Shown: positions 1 through 5,494 of the stretch, piece after piece
Numbering within the stretch: position 1 is the stretch's first letter
Layout: every line of letters begins with the position of its first letter
Assembly (NCBI GenBank): GCA_013697465.1
Contig: JACCWU010000051.1
Span: 1 to 7,590, forward strand
Source: Actinomycetota bacterium
GTDB taxonomy: Bacteria; Actinomycetota; Thermoleophilia; Gaiellales; Gaiellaceae
Length of the DNA stretch: 7,590 nucleotides
Direction: 5' to 3'
The notes under the pieces: generated by a model
The model's database searches: none
Told to the model about the DNA's origin: nothing
What the model saw: the letters and a program-made list of their open reading frames with translations, nothing else
Made by a program: the position numbers and the translations under genes

Positions 1-486
1 GTAGTGCACGAGGCTGACCATCGAGATGCGCCGTAGCCACTCTTCCTCTGCGGCGTTCCACGCCTGGATGTGCGGATACACCTCGTCCGGATAGCGTTCG
101 AGAACCCTGGAATAGAGGCCGCTCAGGATGTCGCTGTGGCACCAGTTGTCCACCCGACCGCTCCAGCCTTTGACCACCGGCCAGAGACTTGGACTTATGC
201 GCTTCCGGACGATCGGAGCGTAGTACTCCAGGGCGGCGAAGAGCACATCGCCATACGGTGAGGACCTCCAGAGCGCGTCCCAGATCTCGAGCACCTGCTC
301 CTCCGGTAGGTCGTAGAACGAGAATCCTTGCTTGACCCGCTTCCGCAACCCGGGGAAGCGGATACCGAGATGCTCGAGCTGTGAGCCGCGGTCCTTTCGA
401 ATGGCCTCGCCAAGCTCGGGATTGCCGATCGCGATCAGCGCCCGCACAACCTCGTCGTGGTAGTCGCGGTGCCCTGTGAGATTCAC
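1..486 (-). CDS. DNA alkylation repair protein, AlkD-like HEAT-repeat family (3' end beyond window)
   Basis: The protein is a probable HEAT-repeat DNA glycosylase that would remove alkylated bases such as 3-methyladenine or 7-methylguanine in the cytoplasm; that role comes from the family. The 162 codons present read without a break. Recognisable parts are RDRGSQLEHLGIRFPGLR-like sequence at about residues 32-48 (here KDRGSQLEHLGIRFP), FSFYDLP at 55-61, WDALWRSSPYGDVLFAALEY at 69-88, then the core W108...VDNWCHSD (W115, D119) and W143...EEEWLRRISMV. W115/D119 are the likely base-flipping and catalytic pair by analogy with AlkD. The family usually has about 220-250 residues, so some 60-80 C-terminal residues lie outside the window. 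I chose GTG at 486 because homology begins just after it; no strong Shine-Dalgarno is visible and the frame stays open upstream. It follows the VOC gene by 50 bases, so the two may be cotranscribed. Hand count gives 62% GC over the first 300 bases, somewhat lower than the genes at the right end. Confidence 0.85.
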   Translation of the reverse strand, partial: MNLTGHRDYHDEVVRALIAIGNPELGEAIRKDRGSQLEHLGIRFPGLRKRVKQGFSFYDLPEEQVLEIWDALWRSSPYGDVLFAALEYYAPIVRKRISPSLWPVVKGWSGRVDNWCHSDILSGLYSRVLERYPDEVYPHIQAWNAAEEEWLRRISMVSLVHY

Positions 487-536
487 GTCCGTCGTTGGGG
501 AGTCCCAGGAAAGGCTGTCGCCGCGGCCGGCTGTTA

Positions 537-932
537 TCAGTCGTCGGCGGTGAACGTCGAGAGCAGGATGGTGTTGCCGTCGGGGTCGTCGACCATCGCG
601 AAGCGAAGCTCCGGGGTGACGTCGTAGGGCGCGCAATGCCCGACGTAGCCGAAGCCGGTCAGCTCCTCGTACTTGGCGTCGAGCGCGGCGTGGGTCTCCA
701 GGTAGAACTCGAGCACGATCCGGTAGCCACCCGACGCGTCTGTTCTGGCCGGATCCCACCTGGCGTTCGCTCGCGTCGTGCTGAGAAAGAACGTCAGTCC
801 GCTCATCGCGATCTCGACGTGCTCCTCGCTCTCCGCGCTCTCCGGAACGTCGACGCCGAGCCGTCGGTAGAACTCCACCGCGCGCGGCATGTCTTCGACG
901 ATCACGCCAACCATGTAGAGCTCGAGTGCCAT
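537..932 (-). CDS. VOC superfamily (glyoxalase/bleomycin-resistance fold) protein, probably non-metal
   Basis: This 131-residue protein has the length of a single VOC domain with two beta-alpha-beta-beta-beta halves. The first half opens with MALELYMVGVIVEDMPRAVEF followed by YRRLGV, the usual strand and helix ending in FYRRLG. The second half ends with VDDPDGNTILLSTF, the usual DPDGN turn and final strand. The residues that bind metal in VOC enzymes look absent: the His/Gln expected in the first strand is Tyr6 or Met7, and the Glu normally found two residues after DPDGN-x is Leu in GNTILL. A binding, resistance or accessory role is therefore as likely as catalysis, and no substrate can be named. 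It lies 33 bases downstream of the broken AKR gene and 50 bases upstream of the alkD gene on the same strand. The ATG at 932 is the only start that keeps the whole first strand. No strong Shine-Dalgarno precedes it. Confidence 0.85.
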   Translation of the reverse strand: MALELYMVGVIVEDMPRAVEFYRRLGVDVPESAESEEHVEIAMSGLTFFLSTTRANARWDPARTDASGGYRIVLEFYLETHAALDAKYEELTGFGYVGHCAPYDVTPELRFAMVDDPDGNTILLSTFTADD

Positions 933-965
933 CGCTGCCGGTGTCGAGTCTAGGGGCTCGGTGAC

Positions 966-1641
966 TCAGACCGGGACGTTTCGGGCGCCGAGTGTTGTCG
1001 CGAGCGTTCGATGTGCAGGCCCGGTTCCGACCAGGGTCGAGCGAGGGTCGACGCCATGCGCTCGCGCGAACGCGAGTGGCAGGCCCGGAAGCGGTGGCCG
1101 GCACCAGCAGGTCGGTGGGCCGGCGGCATGAGGGCACAGCGCGCTTTCGACGGGCCCGGAGACCTCTGCCGAGAGGCGGGCGGCGACGGCTGCGAGCGCA
1201 TCCGGAGAACCGTCGGCGCGCCAGTCCAAGACCAGGTGAGGCGCGCGCCGATCGCGCGGCTCGAGCGCGCGCCCCCAGCGGGAAGCCTCAACGCCGCGGC
1301 CGCGACCGCGAATCGCCTTCGCCCGACCGTCCGGGATCCACCCGCCGCCGGCCCGCGTCATGCCCCCTTTCGTGACGATCCGCGTGATCACGCCCGCGCG
1401 CGAGCGGCGCAGACCGCGCGCCAGCAGTCGCTCGTTATGGCCGAGGTCGGCTACGCCGAGGCCGTACGCGCGCGGTGTCGAAGACCGTGATGCCCGACTC
1501 GGCGGCGGCCGAAATCGTCTCGAGAGCGAGCTCCTCGTCGCGCCTCTCGTCCGTCGACATGCGCATGCAGCCGAGACCGATGCGGAGCTCCGAGGCGGCA
1601 AGCCATCCAGGGGGATCCAGGACACGGAGGGTACGCGACAC
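966..1641 (-). pseudogene. Decayed aldo/keto reductase gene with HAD-phosphatase-like C-terminal part
   Basis: Reading leftward from ATG 1641, the first frame gives an aldo/keto reductase N-terminus: IGLGCMRMSTD at residues 21-31, an alpha helix, then GITVFDTA at 50-57. At about 1466-1474 the frame slips in a CG repeat, and the next frame continues the same fold: AYGLGVADLGHNERLLARG, then IVTKGGMTR and WIPDGRAKAIR, ending near 1308. This suggests loss of two bases from a GCGCGCGCG run. The rest of the barrel is missing. From about 1245 to 966, in the same frame, comes a different domain: VLDWRADG, then CPHAAGPPTCWCRPPLPG and HGVDPRSTLVGTGPAHRTLA. The C-x-H...C-x-C-R pattern matches the zinc loop of GmhB/HisB-type HAD phosphatases, though the motif III Lys is Pro and the motif IV acidic residues are absent. 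The parent was probably a longer AKR fusion that lost its centre. If the slip were a sequencing error, a fused protein of about 225 residues would result. Confidence 0.72.
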
Positions 1642-1706
1642 GGCTGCGTGGTTTTCAGGCGGCTCATCAACTCTTGTGTGCAGGCGTTTTGTGGCCGATG
1701 CTGAAC

Positions 1707-1712
1707 AGGAAC
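1707..1712 (+). promoter_or_regulatory. Ribosome binding site of the L,D-transpeptidase
   Basis: AGGAAC lies eight bases before ATG 1721. It supports that start over the long upstream extension of the same open frame, which is antisense to the AKR pseudogene. Confidence 0.55.
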
Positions 1713-1720
1713 TCGCTCAG

Positions 1721-2746
1721 ATGATCCTCCGTTCAGTCAGCCTTCTCGCTCTCGCCGCCGCGCTCGCCGGGAGTGCGTCCGCGCTCGCGGCCGCGAAGCC
1801 GGCCACCGTCGAGGTGACGTTCGTGCGCGAGGGCGGCCGTTTCGTGCGCGTGGAGCGCGTCGTTCCCAAGGGGACACGGCCCGAGCTGCACGCGCTACGC
1901 GAGCTTCTCCAGGGGCCTACGAAAGTGGAGCGCGCACAGGGCTTGCGGTCCGCCTTCCGGCCGGGCGTTCGGGTGCGCTCGCTTCGCCGCGTGGACGATC
2001 TCTGGCGCGTCCGGTTCTCCCGTTCGCTGCTCGGTCCCGCGACTGCACGAACCATGGACCGGCGCTTTGCCCAGATGTCGGCGACGCTTGCACGTCTCGG
2101 CCCGCAGCGCTTCGCGGCGATCTCGGCCGAGGGACGCCTCGTCACGACGCTCCGCATCGGGGTTCGACCGAGTCCCTGGCGCGCCGTTCGCGGCGAGAAG
2201 GGCTACTCGTACAGCGTTCGCGGAGTTCAGATGCGGCTCTGGACGCTCGGATTCCTCGACCGTGCGGCGGTCACGGGCTCGCTCGACTATGAGACCTCGC
2301 AGGCGCTCATCGCGTTCCAGGGTTGGGAGAGGCTGGGACGCACGGGCACCCTGACGGGTGAGACCCAGGTGGCGCTTTTCCGGGCCTCGGCTCCGAGGCC
2401 GACGACGCGGCGCACCGGGCGCAGGATCGAGATCCACCGCGAGCTCGGCGTCCTGCTGATGATCGAGGACAACGAGGTGCGGCGTGCGGTGCACACCTCG
2501 ACCGGAGCGTACGGACGGACGCCGTCCGGCACGTATCGGGTGTACCGCAAGGAGCGTCTCTCCTGGTCCGTGCCGTTCAGCGTCTGGATGCCGTATGCCG
2601 CGTACTTCGTCGGCGGCATCGCGACGCACCAGTATCCAGACGTCCCCTCCTACCCGGCGTCGCACGGCTGCGTGCGCTTACCCGAGGGAGAGGCCGAGCG
2701 GGTGTGGCAGTTCGTGGACGTCGGCACGCCCGTCCACGTGTTCTAG
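1721..2746 (+). CDS. Secreted L,D-transpeptidase with GerMN and peptidoglycan-binding domains
   Basis: The 341-residue protein acts outside the membrane on peptidoglycan. Residues 1-25 form a signal peptide (MILRSVSLLALAAALAGSAS, then ALAAA). A GerMN domain fills about 30-147, a domain of sporulation and envelope proteins thought to bind cell-wall partners. Residues 162-222 are a PG_binding_1 domain (VRGVQMRLWTLGFL, then the conserved AFQGWERL). The YkuD catalytic domain runs from about 234 to the end. Its active-site signature is complete: His303 (THQYPD), then SHGCVRLP with His315, Gly316 and catalytic Cys317. By family it would make 3-3 cross-links or attach proteins to the wall. The start at 1721 has a fair Shine-Dalgarno and directly precedes the signal peptide; an open frame back to 1475 overlaps the AKR remnant and is not credible. 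The gene is divergent from the AKR pseudogene and converges on the truncated VOC gene, ending TAG at 2744-2746. The order GerMN-PGB-YkuD is typical of actinobacterial lineages. Confidence 0.93.
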   Translation: MILRSVSLLALAAALAGSASALAAAKPATVEVTFVREGGRFVRVERVVPKGTRPELHALRELLQGPTKVERAQGLRSAFRPGVRVRSLRRVDDLWRVRFSRSLLGPATARTMDRRFAQMSATLARLGPQRFAAISAEGRLVTTLRIGVRPSPWRAVRGEKGYSYSVRGVQMRLWTLGFLDRAAVTGSLDYETSQALIAFQGWERLGRTGTLTGETQVALFRASAPRPTTRRTGRRIEIHRELGVLLMIEDNEVRRAVHTSTGAYGRTPSGTYRVYRKERLSWSVPFSVWMPYAAYFVGGIATHQYPDVPSYPASHGCVRLPEGEAERVWQFVDVGTPVHVF

Positions 2747-2815
2747 CGCGCGCCGATAGAAGTCCGCGAGCTCGGCAAATCGATCGGAATGGAGGAGGAT
2801 CGCCTCGACCTTCAT
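2678..2815 (-). pseudogene. Truncated VOC (glyoxalase-like) gene, N-terminal fragment
   Basis: The ATG at 2815 opens MKVEAILLHSDRFAELADFY followed by RRAL, which looks like the first strand and helix of a VOC domain (hydrophobic strand, His9, then ADFYRRAL). After about 24 codons the likeness ends, at the point where the stop codon of the convergent L,D-transpeptidase gene lies (2744-2746). The frame then runs 22 more codons antisense to that gene before stopping at 2678. A VOC domain needs about 115-130 residues, so this is a 5' remnant, probably left by a deletion or rearrangement that joined it to the 3' end of the transpeptidase gene. The ATG overlaps the cupin stop as ATGA, so the intact ancestor would have been translationally coupled to the cupin. 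A short functional peptide is possible but has nothing in its favour. Confidence 0.6.
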
Positions 2816-3147
2816 GCGCTCGACTCCCGGCCCAACGAGTCCGGCCCGTTGAAGACGACGAAGAGCGAGAGCTCCTCGTAGGCGTGGAAGCGATGGTCGA
2901 CCCCCGCGGCGACAAAGATCCCCTCGCCGCGCGTGACCGGCCGCCGTTGCCCGTCGACCTCGACCTCGCCCTCGCCGTCGAGCACGACGTATACCTCGTC
3001 GAACGAGTGCGGCGCCTGCTGGTCGGGCTCTGGCGCGATGAGGACATAGACGCCGATCTCGAGCCCGGGCGAGGTGTGGACGACCTCGTACCCACCGCCC
3101 CTTTCGGACAGCCGGGCTGCGGTCTCGGCGACGCCGAAGGAATCCAT
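2812..3147 (-). CDS. Small single-domain cupin protein
   Basis: This 111-residue protein is one cupin barrel, the usual size for the cupin_2 family. Motif 1 is APHSFDEVYVVLDGEG (residues 45-60) and motif 2 is GEGIFVAAGVDHRFH (74-88). Of the usual metal ligands, His47, Glu51 and His85 are present, while the second His of the PHSHDE pattern is Phe49. The site may bind metal weakly or with fewer ligands. Substrate cannot be read from sequence; such proteins include mannose-6-phosphate isomerase-like, quercetinase-like and purely binding members. The ATG at 3147 begins a helix-rich leader (MDSFGVAETAARLSERGGGY) seen in related cupins. The stop TGA at 2812-2814 overlaps the ATG of the truncated VOC gene by four bases, indicating a former two-gene unit. 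Confidence 0.88.
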   Translation of the reverse strand: MDSFGVAETAARLSERGGGYEVVHTSPGLEIGVYVLIAPEPDQQAPHSFDEVYVVLDGEGEVEVDGQRRPVTRGEGIFVAAGVDHRFHAYEELSLFVVFNGPDSLGRESSA

Positions 3148-3270
3148 CGCGCGACCGTACCAGTGGCGCAGGGTTTACCGCGCGTTCCTTAGTCACGTAG
3201 GAGCGCGGGCGCCCAGCCCGTCGGGCGAGGTGTGCTGCGCGACGGCGTCGACCTCGGGCCAAGCAGCTCG
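3148..3270. other. Intergenic gap between the membrane protein and the cupin
   Basis: This gap of 123 bases separates two minus-strand genes and would hold the cupin promoter. I see no clear -35/-10 pair. A short CGGGC...GCCCG inverted repeat near 3207-3223 (five-base stem, no T-run) is too weak to call a terminator. Confidence 0.4.
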
Positions 3271-4131
3271 CTACGTCGCGAGCGAGAGCGTGACCAGGAG
3301 GGGGAGCACGATCCAAACCCCGACGGTTAGCGAGATCGCGACGACGGCGAACCTGCGGGACTGGTCCTTCGGGGGAAAACCGCATGCTCCGACCGTGAGC
3401 CACAGCTCTCGGAGCGGCTCGCCGACCGAGAGCCGGATCCGCCGGCCTGCGAGCGCGGCGCCGTGCAGGACGATCCACGAGATGCCCAGCCCCACGAGCA
3501 CGGCGGCGGCTCCCGCGAGCACGGCGGTCCACCAGTGCTCGAAGGTGAAGCCGCTGGCTAGCCGCCAAAGGGAGAGACCGGCCGGGATGAGCAGGCCGCC
3601 GAGCACGAATGTGGGGACGCCGAGCTCGCGGCTCCGGGTGATCTCGACGAGCGCCTGACCGTCGAGGCGGGCCTGCTGCAGCAGCCGCTGCTCCGGCGAG
3701 TCATCGGTCGCCTCCATCTCTCGTAGCCAGTAGAGGTTGCGCAGGTTCATCGCGACCTTCTTGACGTGCGTCACGACGACGTAGCGTGCGACGAGCTCGA
3801 CGAGGAAGCGAATGACGTTGTGACCCGGTCCGAGGCCCGCCCCTGCCCGTGATCCGTGGTGACCGTGGCGGCGCAGGCTCTCGAGAGCCACGACCACGCG
3901 TCGGTGGTCGGCCTCGAAGCGGTCGGGCCGGGCCAGCGGCGTAGAGCGTGCGATTTCGGCGAGCATCTCCCGCTCGCGCGGGCTGTGCACGTCGATCTCG
4001 TCGAGGAACGCCGCAATCGCGGTGTCGTCGCCCGCCAGGAGCTGCAGCCGCTCGAGCGGGTTGTCGTAGAGCTCGTCGAGGTCTTCGGCCGTGGCCGTCT
4101 CGAGCGGGGGATTGGCGGAGGGATCGTGCAT
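3271..4131 (-). CDS. Uncharacterised protein with soluble N-terminal half and three C-terminal membrane helices
   Basis: I do not recognise the function of this 286-residue protein. Residues 1-170 are soluble, charged and mostly helical: an acidic start (EDLDELYDNPLERLQLL), a His-rich hinge HGHHG at 89-93, and a Lys/Arg-rich segment THVKKVAMNLRNLYWLREME at 121-140. Three hydrophobic stretches follow, at about 172-194 (VPTFVLGGLLIPAGLSLWRL), 202-226 and 261-284, the last ending the protein. Between the second and third helices is GEPLRELW...VGACGFPPKDQSRRF (237-261), a compact CGxPPKD motif with one Cys that looks like a conserved loop. No signal peptide or enzyme motif is seen. With three helices the N-terminal half and C-terminus lie on opposite sides; the Arg-rich flanks suggest the long N-terminal half is cytoplasmic. 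It is transcribed away from the secreted protein gene across a 152-base divergent gap. The start ATG 4131 is the first in the frame. Confidence 0.75.
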   Translation of the reverse strand: MHDPSANPPLETATAEDLDELYDNPLERLQLLAGDDTAIAAFLDEIDVHSPREREMLAEIARSTPLARPDRFEADHRRVVVALESLRRHGHHGSRAGAGLGPGHNVIRFLVELVARYVVVTHVKKVAMNLRNLYWLREMEATDDSPEQRLLQQARLDGQALVEITRSRELGVPTFVLGGLLIPAGLSLWRLASGFTFEHWWTAVLAGAAAVLVGLGISWIVLHGAALAGRRIRLSVGEPLRELWLTVGACGFPPKDQSRRFAVVAISLTVGVWIVLPLLVTLSLAT

Positions 4132-4283
4132 GGCGCCGTCGGCCGATCGTAACGGGTGGCTGCCCGCCCGGCTTTCCGCGTAGCTCGAGCGTTCGTGCGC
4201 TTTTGTCGCACATCCGGCACACAGGCGCCAGTGGAAGATCCGTACCGTCGGGGCAGGCCCGTTTCCGACCGAGAGGAGGTCCC
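4132..4283. promoter_or_regulatory. Divergent intergenic region, expected promoters in both directions
   Basis: This gap of 152 bases separates the minus-strand membrane protein from the plus-strand secreted protein, so promoters for both should lie here. On the minus strand, TACGAT (complement of 4146-4151) resembles an actinobacterial -10 box, but no matching -35 is visible. No operator-like palindrome stands out. Confidence 0.35.
4274..4280 (+). promoter_or_regulatory. Strong Shine-Dalgarno in front of an ATA start
   Basis: AGGAGGT is a near-perfect anti-16S match, the best in the window. It ends three bases before ATA at 4284-4286, from which an ideal signal peptide reads. No ATG, GTG or TTG lies at a suitable distance in that frame, so this site decides the start of the downstream gene. 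Confidence 0.7.
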
Positions 4284-4892
4284 ATACGCCGCCACGGAGC
4301 TCTCTTCGCCGCGCTGGCGGCCTGCGTGCTCGCGCTCTCCGCTCCCGCGTCTGCCCACTTCGACGCGACGGACCGGTACACGCATCGCGCGTGCCCGGCG
4401 ACGGCCGCCAACCGGGTCGACCCGGTCAACGTCGTCTTCCACGGTTGGGGAACGTGGGGCCGCGCGGCCAGCCAGATCGAGGCGCACGCTGGTTGGACGG
4501 CGACCACCGGCTCGAGCCAGGCGTTCGCCGATCACGGCTCCTGCTACGCGCTGCACGCGCAGCGCGCGAGCGGAACCGGGTCGCGCTTCCACGTCCGCGT
4601 TCGCGGCCAGCACCCGGACGTCGCTCTCGGCTGGACCGCGACGGGCGACGCGCACCACGAGGATCTCGTCGTCTTTCCCGTGCCCTGCGGCCACGCGGTG
4701 GACTCGAACGGCTCCGGCGGCAGCGGATTCGACCAGGGGCGAGACGAGCTCCGCGATCGCTTCGCCGCGGCCGGTCACGGCTGGTACCGGGTGTGGTGGG
4801 GAAACACGCAGAGCTTCCGGCAGTGCGACGGCGACTACGCGGGATCCGACGGCTGGACGACCTTCATCGAGCTCCATCAGGCGAACCACTGA
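4284..4892 (+). CDS. Uncharacterised secreted protein with four mature cysteines, apparent ATA start
   Basis: From ATA 4284 the frame gives 202 residues. Residues 1-24 are a textbook signal peptide: basic MRRHG (or IRRHG), hydrophobic ALFAALAACVLALSAP, and cleavage after ASA (22-24), leaving a mature protein starting HFDATD. The mature part is rich in His, Trp and Gly and has four cysteines (37, 87, 135, 181), enough for two disulfides outside the cell. Striking segments are NVVFHGWGTWG (49-59), GWTATTGSSQAF (70-81), DAHHEDLVVF (122-131), CGHAVDSNG (135-143), GFDQGRDEL (148-156) and WGNTQSFRQCDG (172-183), then GSDGWTTF. These look like conserved blocks; I recall similar uncharacterised exported proteins in Thermoleophilia but can assign no fold. 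The frame stays open far upstream, antisense to the membrane protein gene, yet the only upstream candidate, TTG near 4204, lacks a Shine-Dalgarno and would bury the signal peptide. The stop overlaps the next start as TGATG. If ATA is not used, the gene is a very recent start-loss pseudogene. Confidence 0.72.
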   Translation: MRRHGALFAALAACVLALSAPASAHFDATDRYTHRACPATAANRVDPVNVVFHGWGTWGRAASQIEAHAGWTATTGSSQAFADHGSCYALHAQRASGTGSRFHVRVRGQHPDVALGWTATGDAHHEDLVVFPVPCGHAVDSNGSGGSGFDQGRDELRDRFAAAGHGWYRVWWGNTQSFRQCDGDYAGSDGWTTFIELHQANH

Positions 4893-5455
4893 TGCGCCGC
4901 GCGCTCGTCTGTCTCGGATGGCTGGGTGCGCTGCTCGCGCTCTCCGGGTGCGGTTCGGTGCGGGAGGCCGCACCACTCCGCGGCGACCTCACGCTCGAGG
5001 ACGCGCGGGCGTTCGACGAGTTCCCGCTCTACTTCGCGGGCGAGCGCGTCGACGGTCTCCCGCTGGTCGCGATCCTGCGGCGGAGCGACACTGCGAACTA
5101 CGTCTCGTTCGTCTACGGAGACTGCATGCCCCTGGCCTCCGACCAGGGCTGCGCTCCTCCCGCAGAGGTTCAGGTCTGGCCGGGCTGTAGCCGCTCCGCG
5201 GGCCTCTACGACGAAGCGGCGCCCGGTGCGCCCGCCGCGGAGCGGGCGAAGATCCGCGGTGTTCCAGGGGCTTTCTTCGAAGACGGCACCCGGCTCGAGC
5301 TGTACGCCCGCGGGCTGACGATCGTAGTCTTCGCCAGGTCGCGAGAGGACGCGCGGCGCCTCGCCGATGCGTTGCGGTCCGTGAAGCAGCCGACGCGGGG
5401 CGGCGACCTCCCGGCTCCCGAGCGTGGTGGAAGCGAGGGGGTGGGCAGCTGCTGA
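4892..5455 (+). CDS. Uncharacterised lipoprotein coupled to the secreted protein
   Basis: This 187-residue protein has a lipoprotein signal peptide: basic MRR, a hydrophobic core LVCLGWLGALLA, and the lipobox LSGC at 17-20, with Cys20 as the lipidated residue after signal peptidase II cleavage. It should be anchored on the outer face of the cytoplasmic membrane. The mature domain has FPLYFAGERVDGLPL (44-58), then YVSFVYGDC (70-78), GCAPPAEVQVWPGC (86-99), IRGVPGAFFEDGTRLELY and LTIVVFA, a mixed alpha/beta pattern. Cys78, 87 and 99 are close together, and the protein ends in Cys187. I do not recognise a function, though it resembles uncharacterised lipoproteins I recall from Thermoleophilia. 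Its ATG shares one base with the preceding stop (TGATG), so translation is probably coupled to the secreted protein and the pair may act together at the cell surface. The last 25 residues are low-complexity and Gly-rich. Forty bases separate it from tdh. Confidence 0.78.
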   Translation: MRRALVCLGWLGALLALSGCGSVREAAPLRGDLTLEDARAFDEFPLYFAGERVDGLPLVAILRRSDTANYVSFVYGDCMPLASDQGCAPPAEVQVWPGCSRSAGLYDEAAPGAPAAERAKIRGVPGAFFEDGTRLELYARGLTIVVFARSREDARRLADALRSVKQPTRGGDLPAPERGGSEGVGSC

Positions 5456-5494
5456 GCGGCACCCACGTGGCAAGATCGTCACGCCGTGGAGACC

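Noticed and set aside
1475..1720. Long 5' extension of the L,D-transpeptidase frame
   Set aside because: It is antisense to the recognisable AKR remnant, has no signal peptide at its start, and a good start with ribosome binding site and signal peptide lies at 1721.
3200..3225. GC-rich inverted repeat as a terminator
   Set aside because: The stem is five base pairs, there is no T-run, and such matches are common at this GC content.
4204..4283. TTG near 4204 as the start of the secreted protein
   Set aside because: It has no Shine-Dalgarno and would put about 27 extra residues before the signal peptide, whereas the ATA has an ideal site and spacing.
4428..4460. HGWG in the secreted protein as an alpha/beta-hydrolase oxyanion motif
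   Set aside because: There is no GxSxG nucleophile motif or matching length, so the resemblance is only four residues.
3701..4976. Long minus-strand frames of 268 and 401 residues
   Set aside because: Arg/Ala/Pro-rich shadow translations opposite or out of frame with the membrane protein, the secreted protein and the lipoprotein; no domain pattern.
5441..5466. GTGGG...CCCAC hairpin between the lipoprotein gene and tdh as a terminator
   Set aside because: Five-base stem with a 16-base loop partly inside the coding region and no T-tract; not distinguishable from chance.
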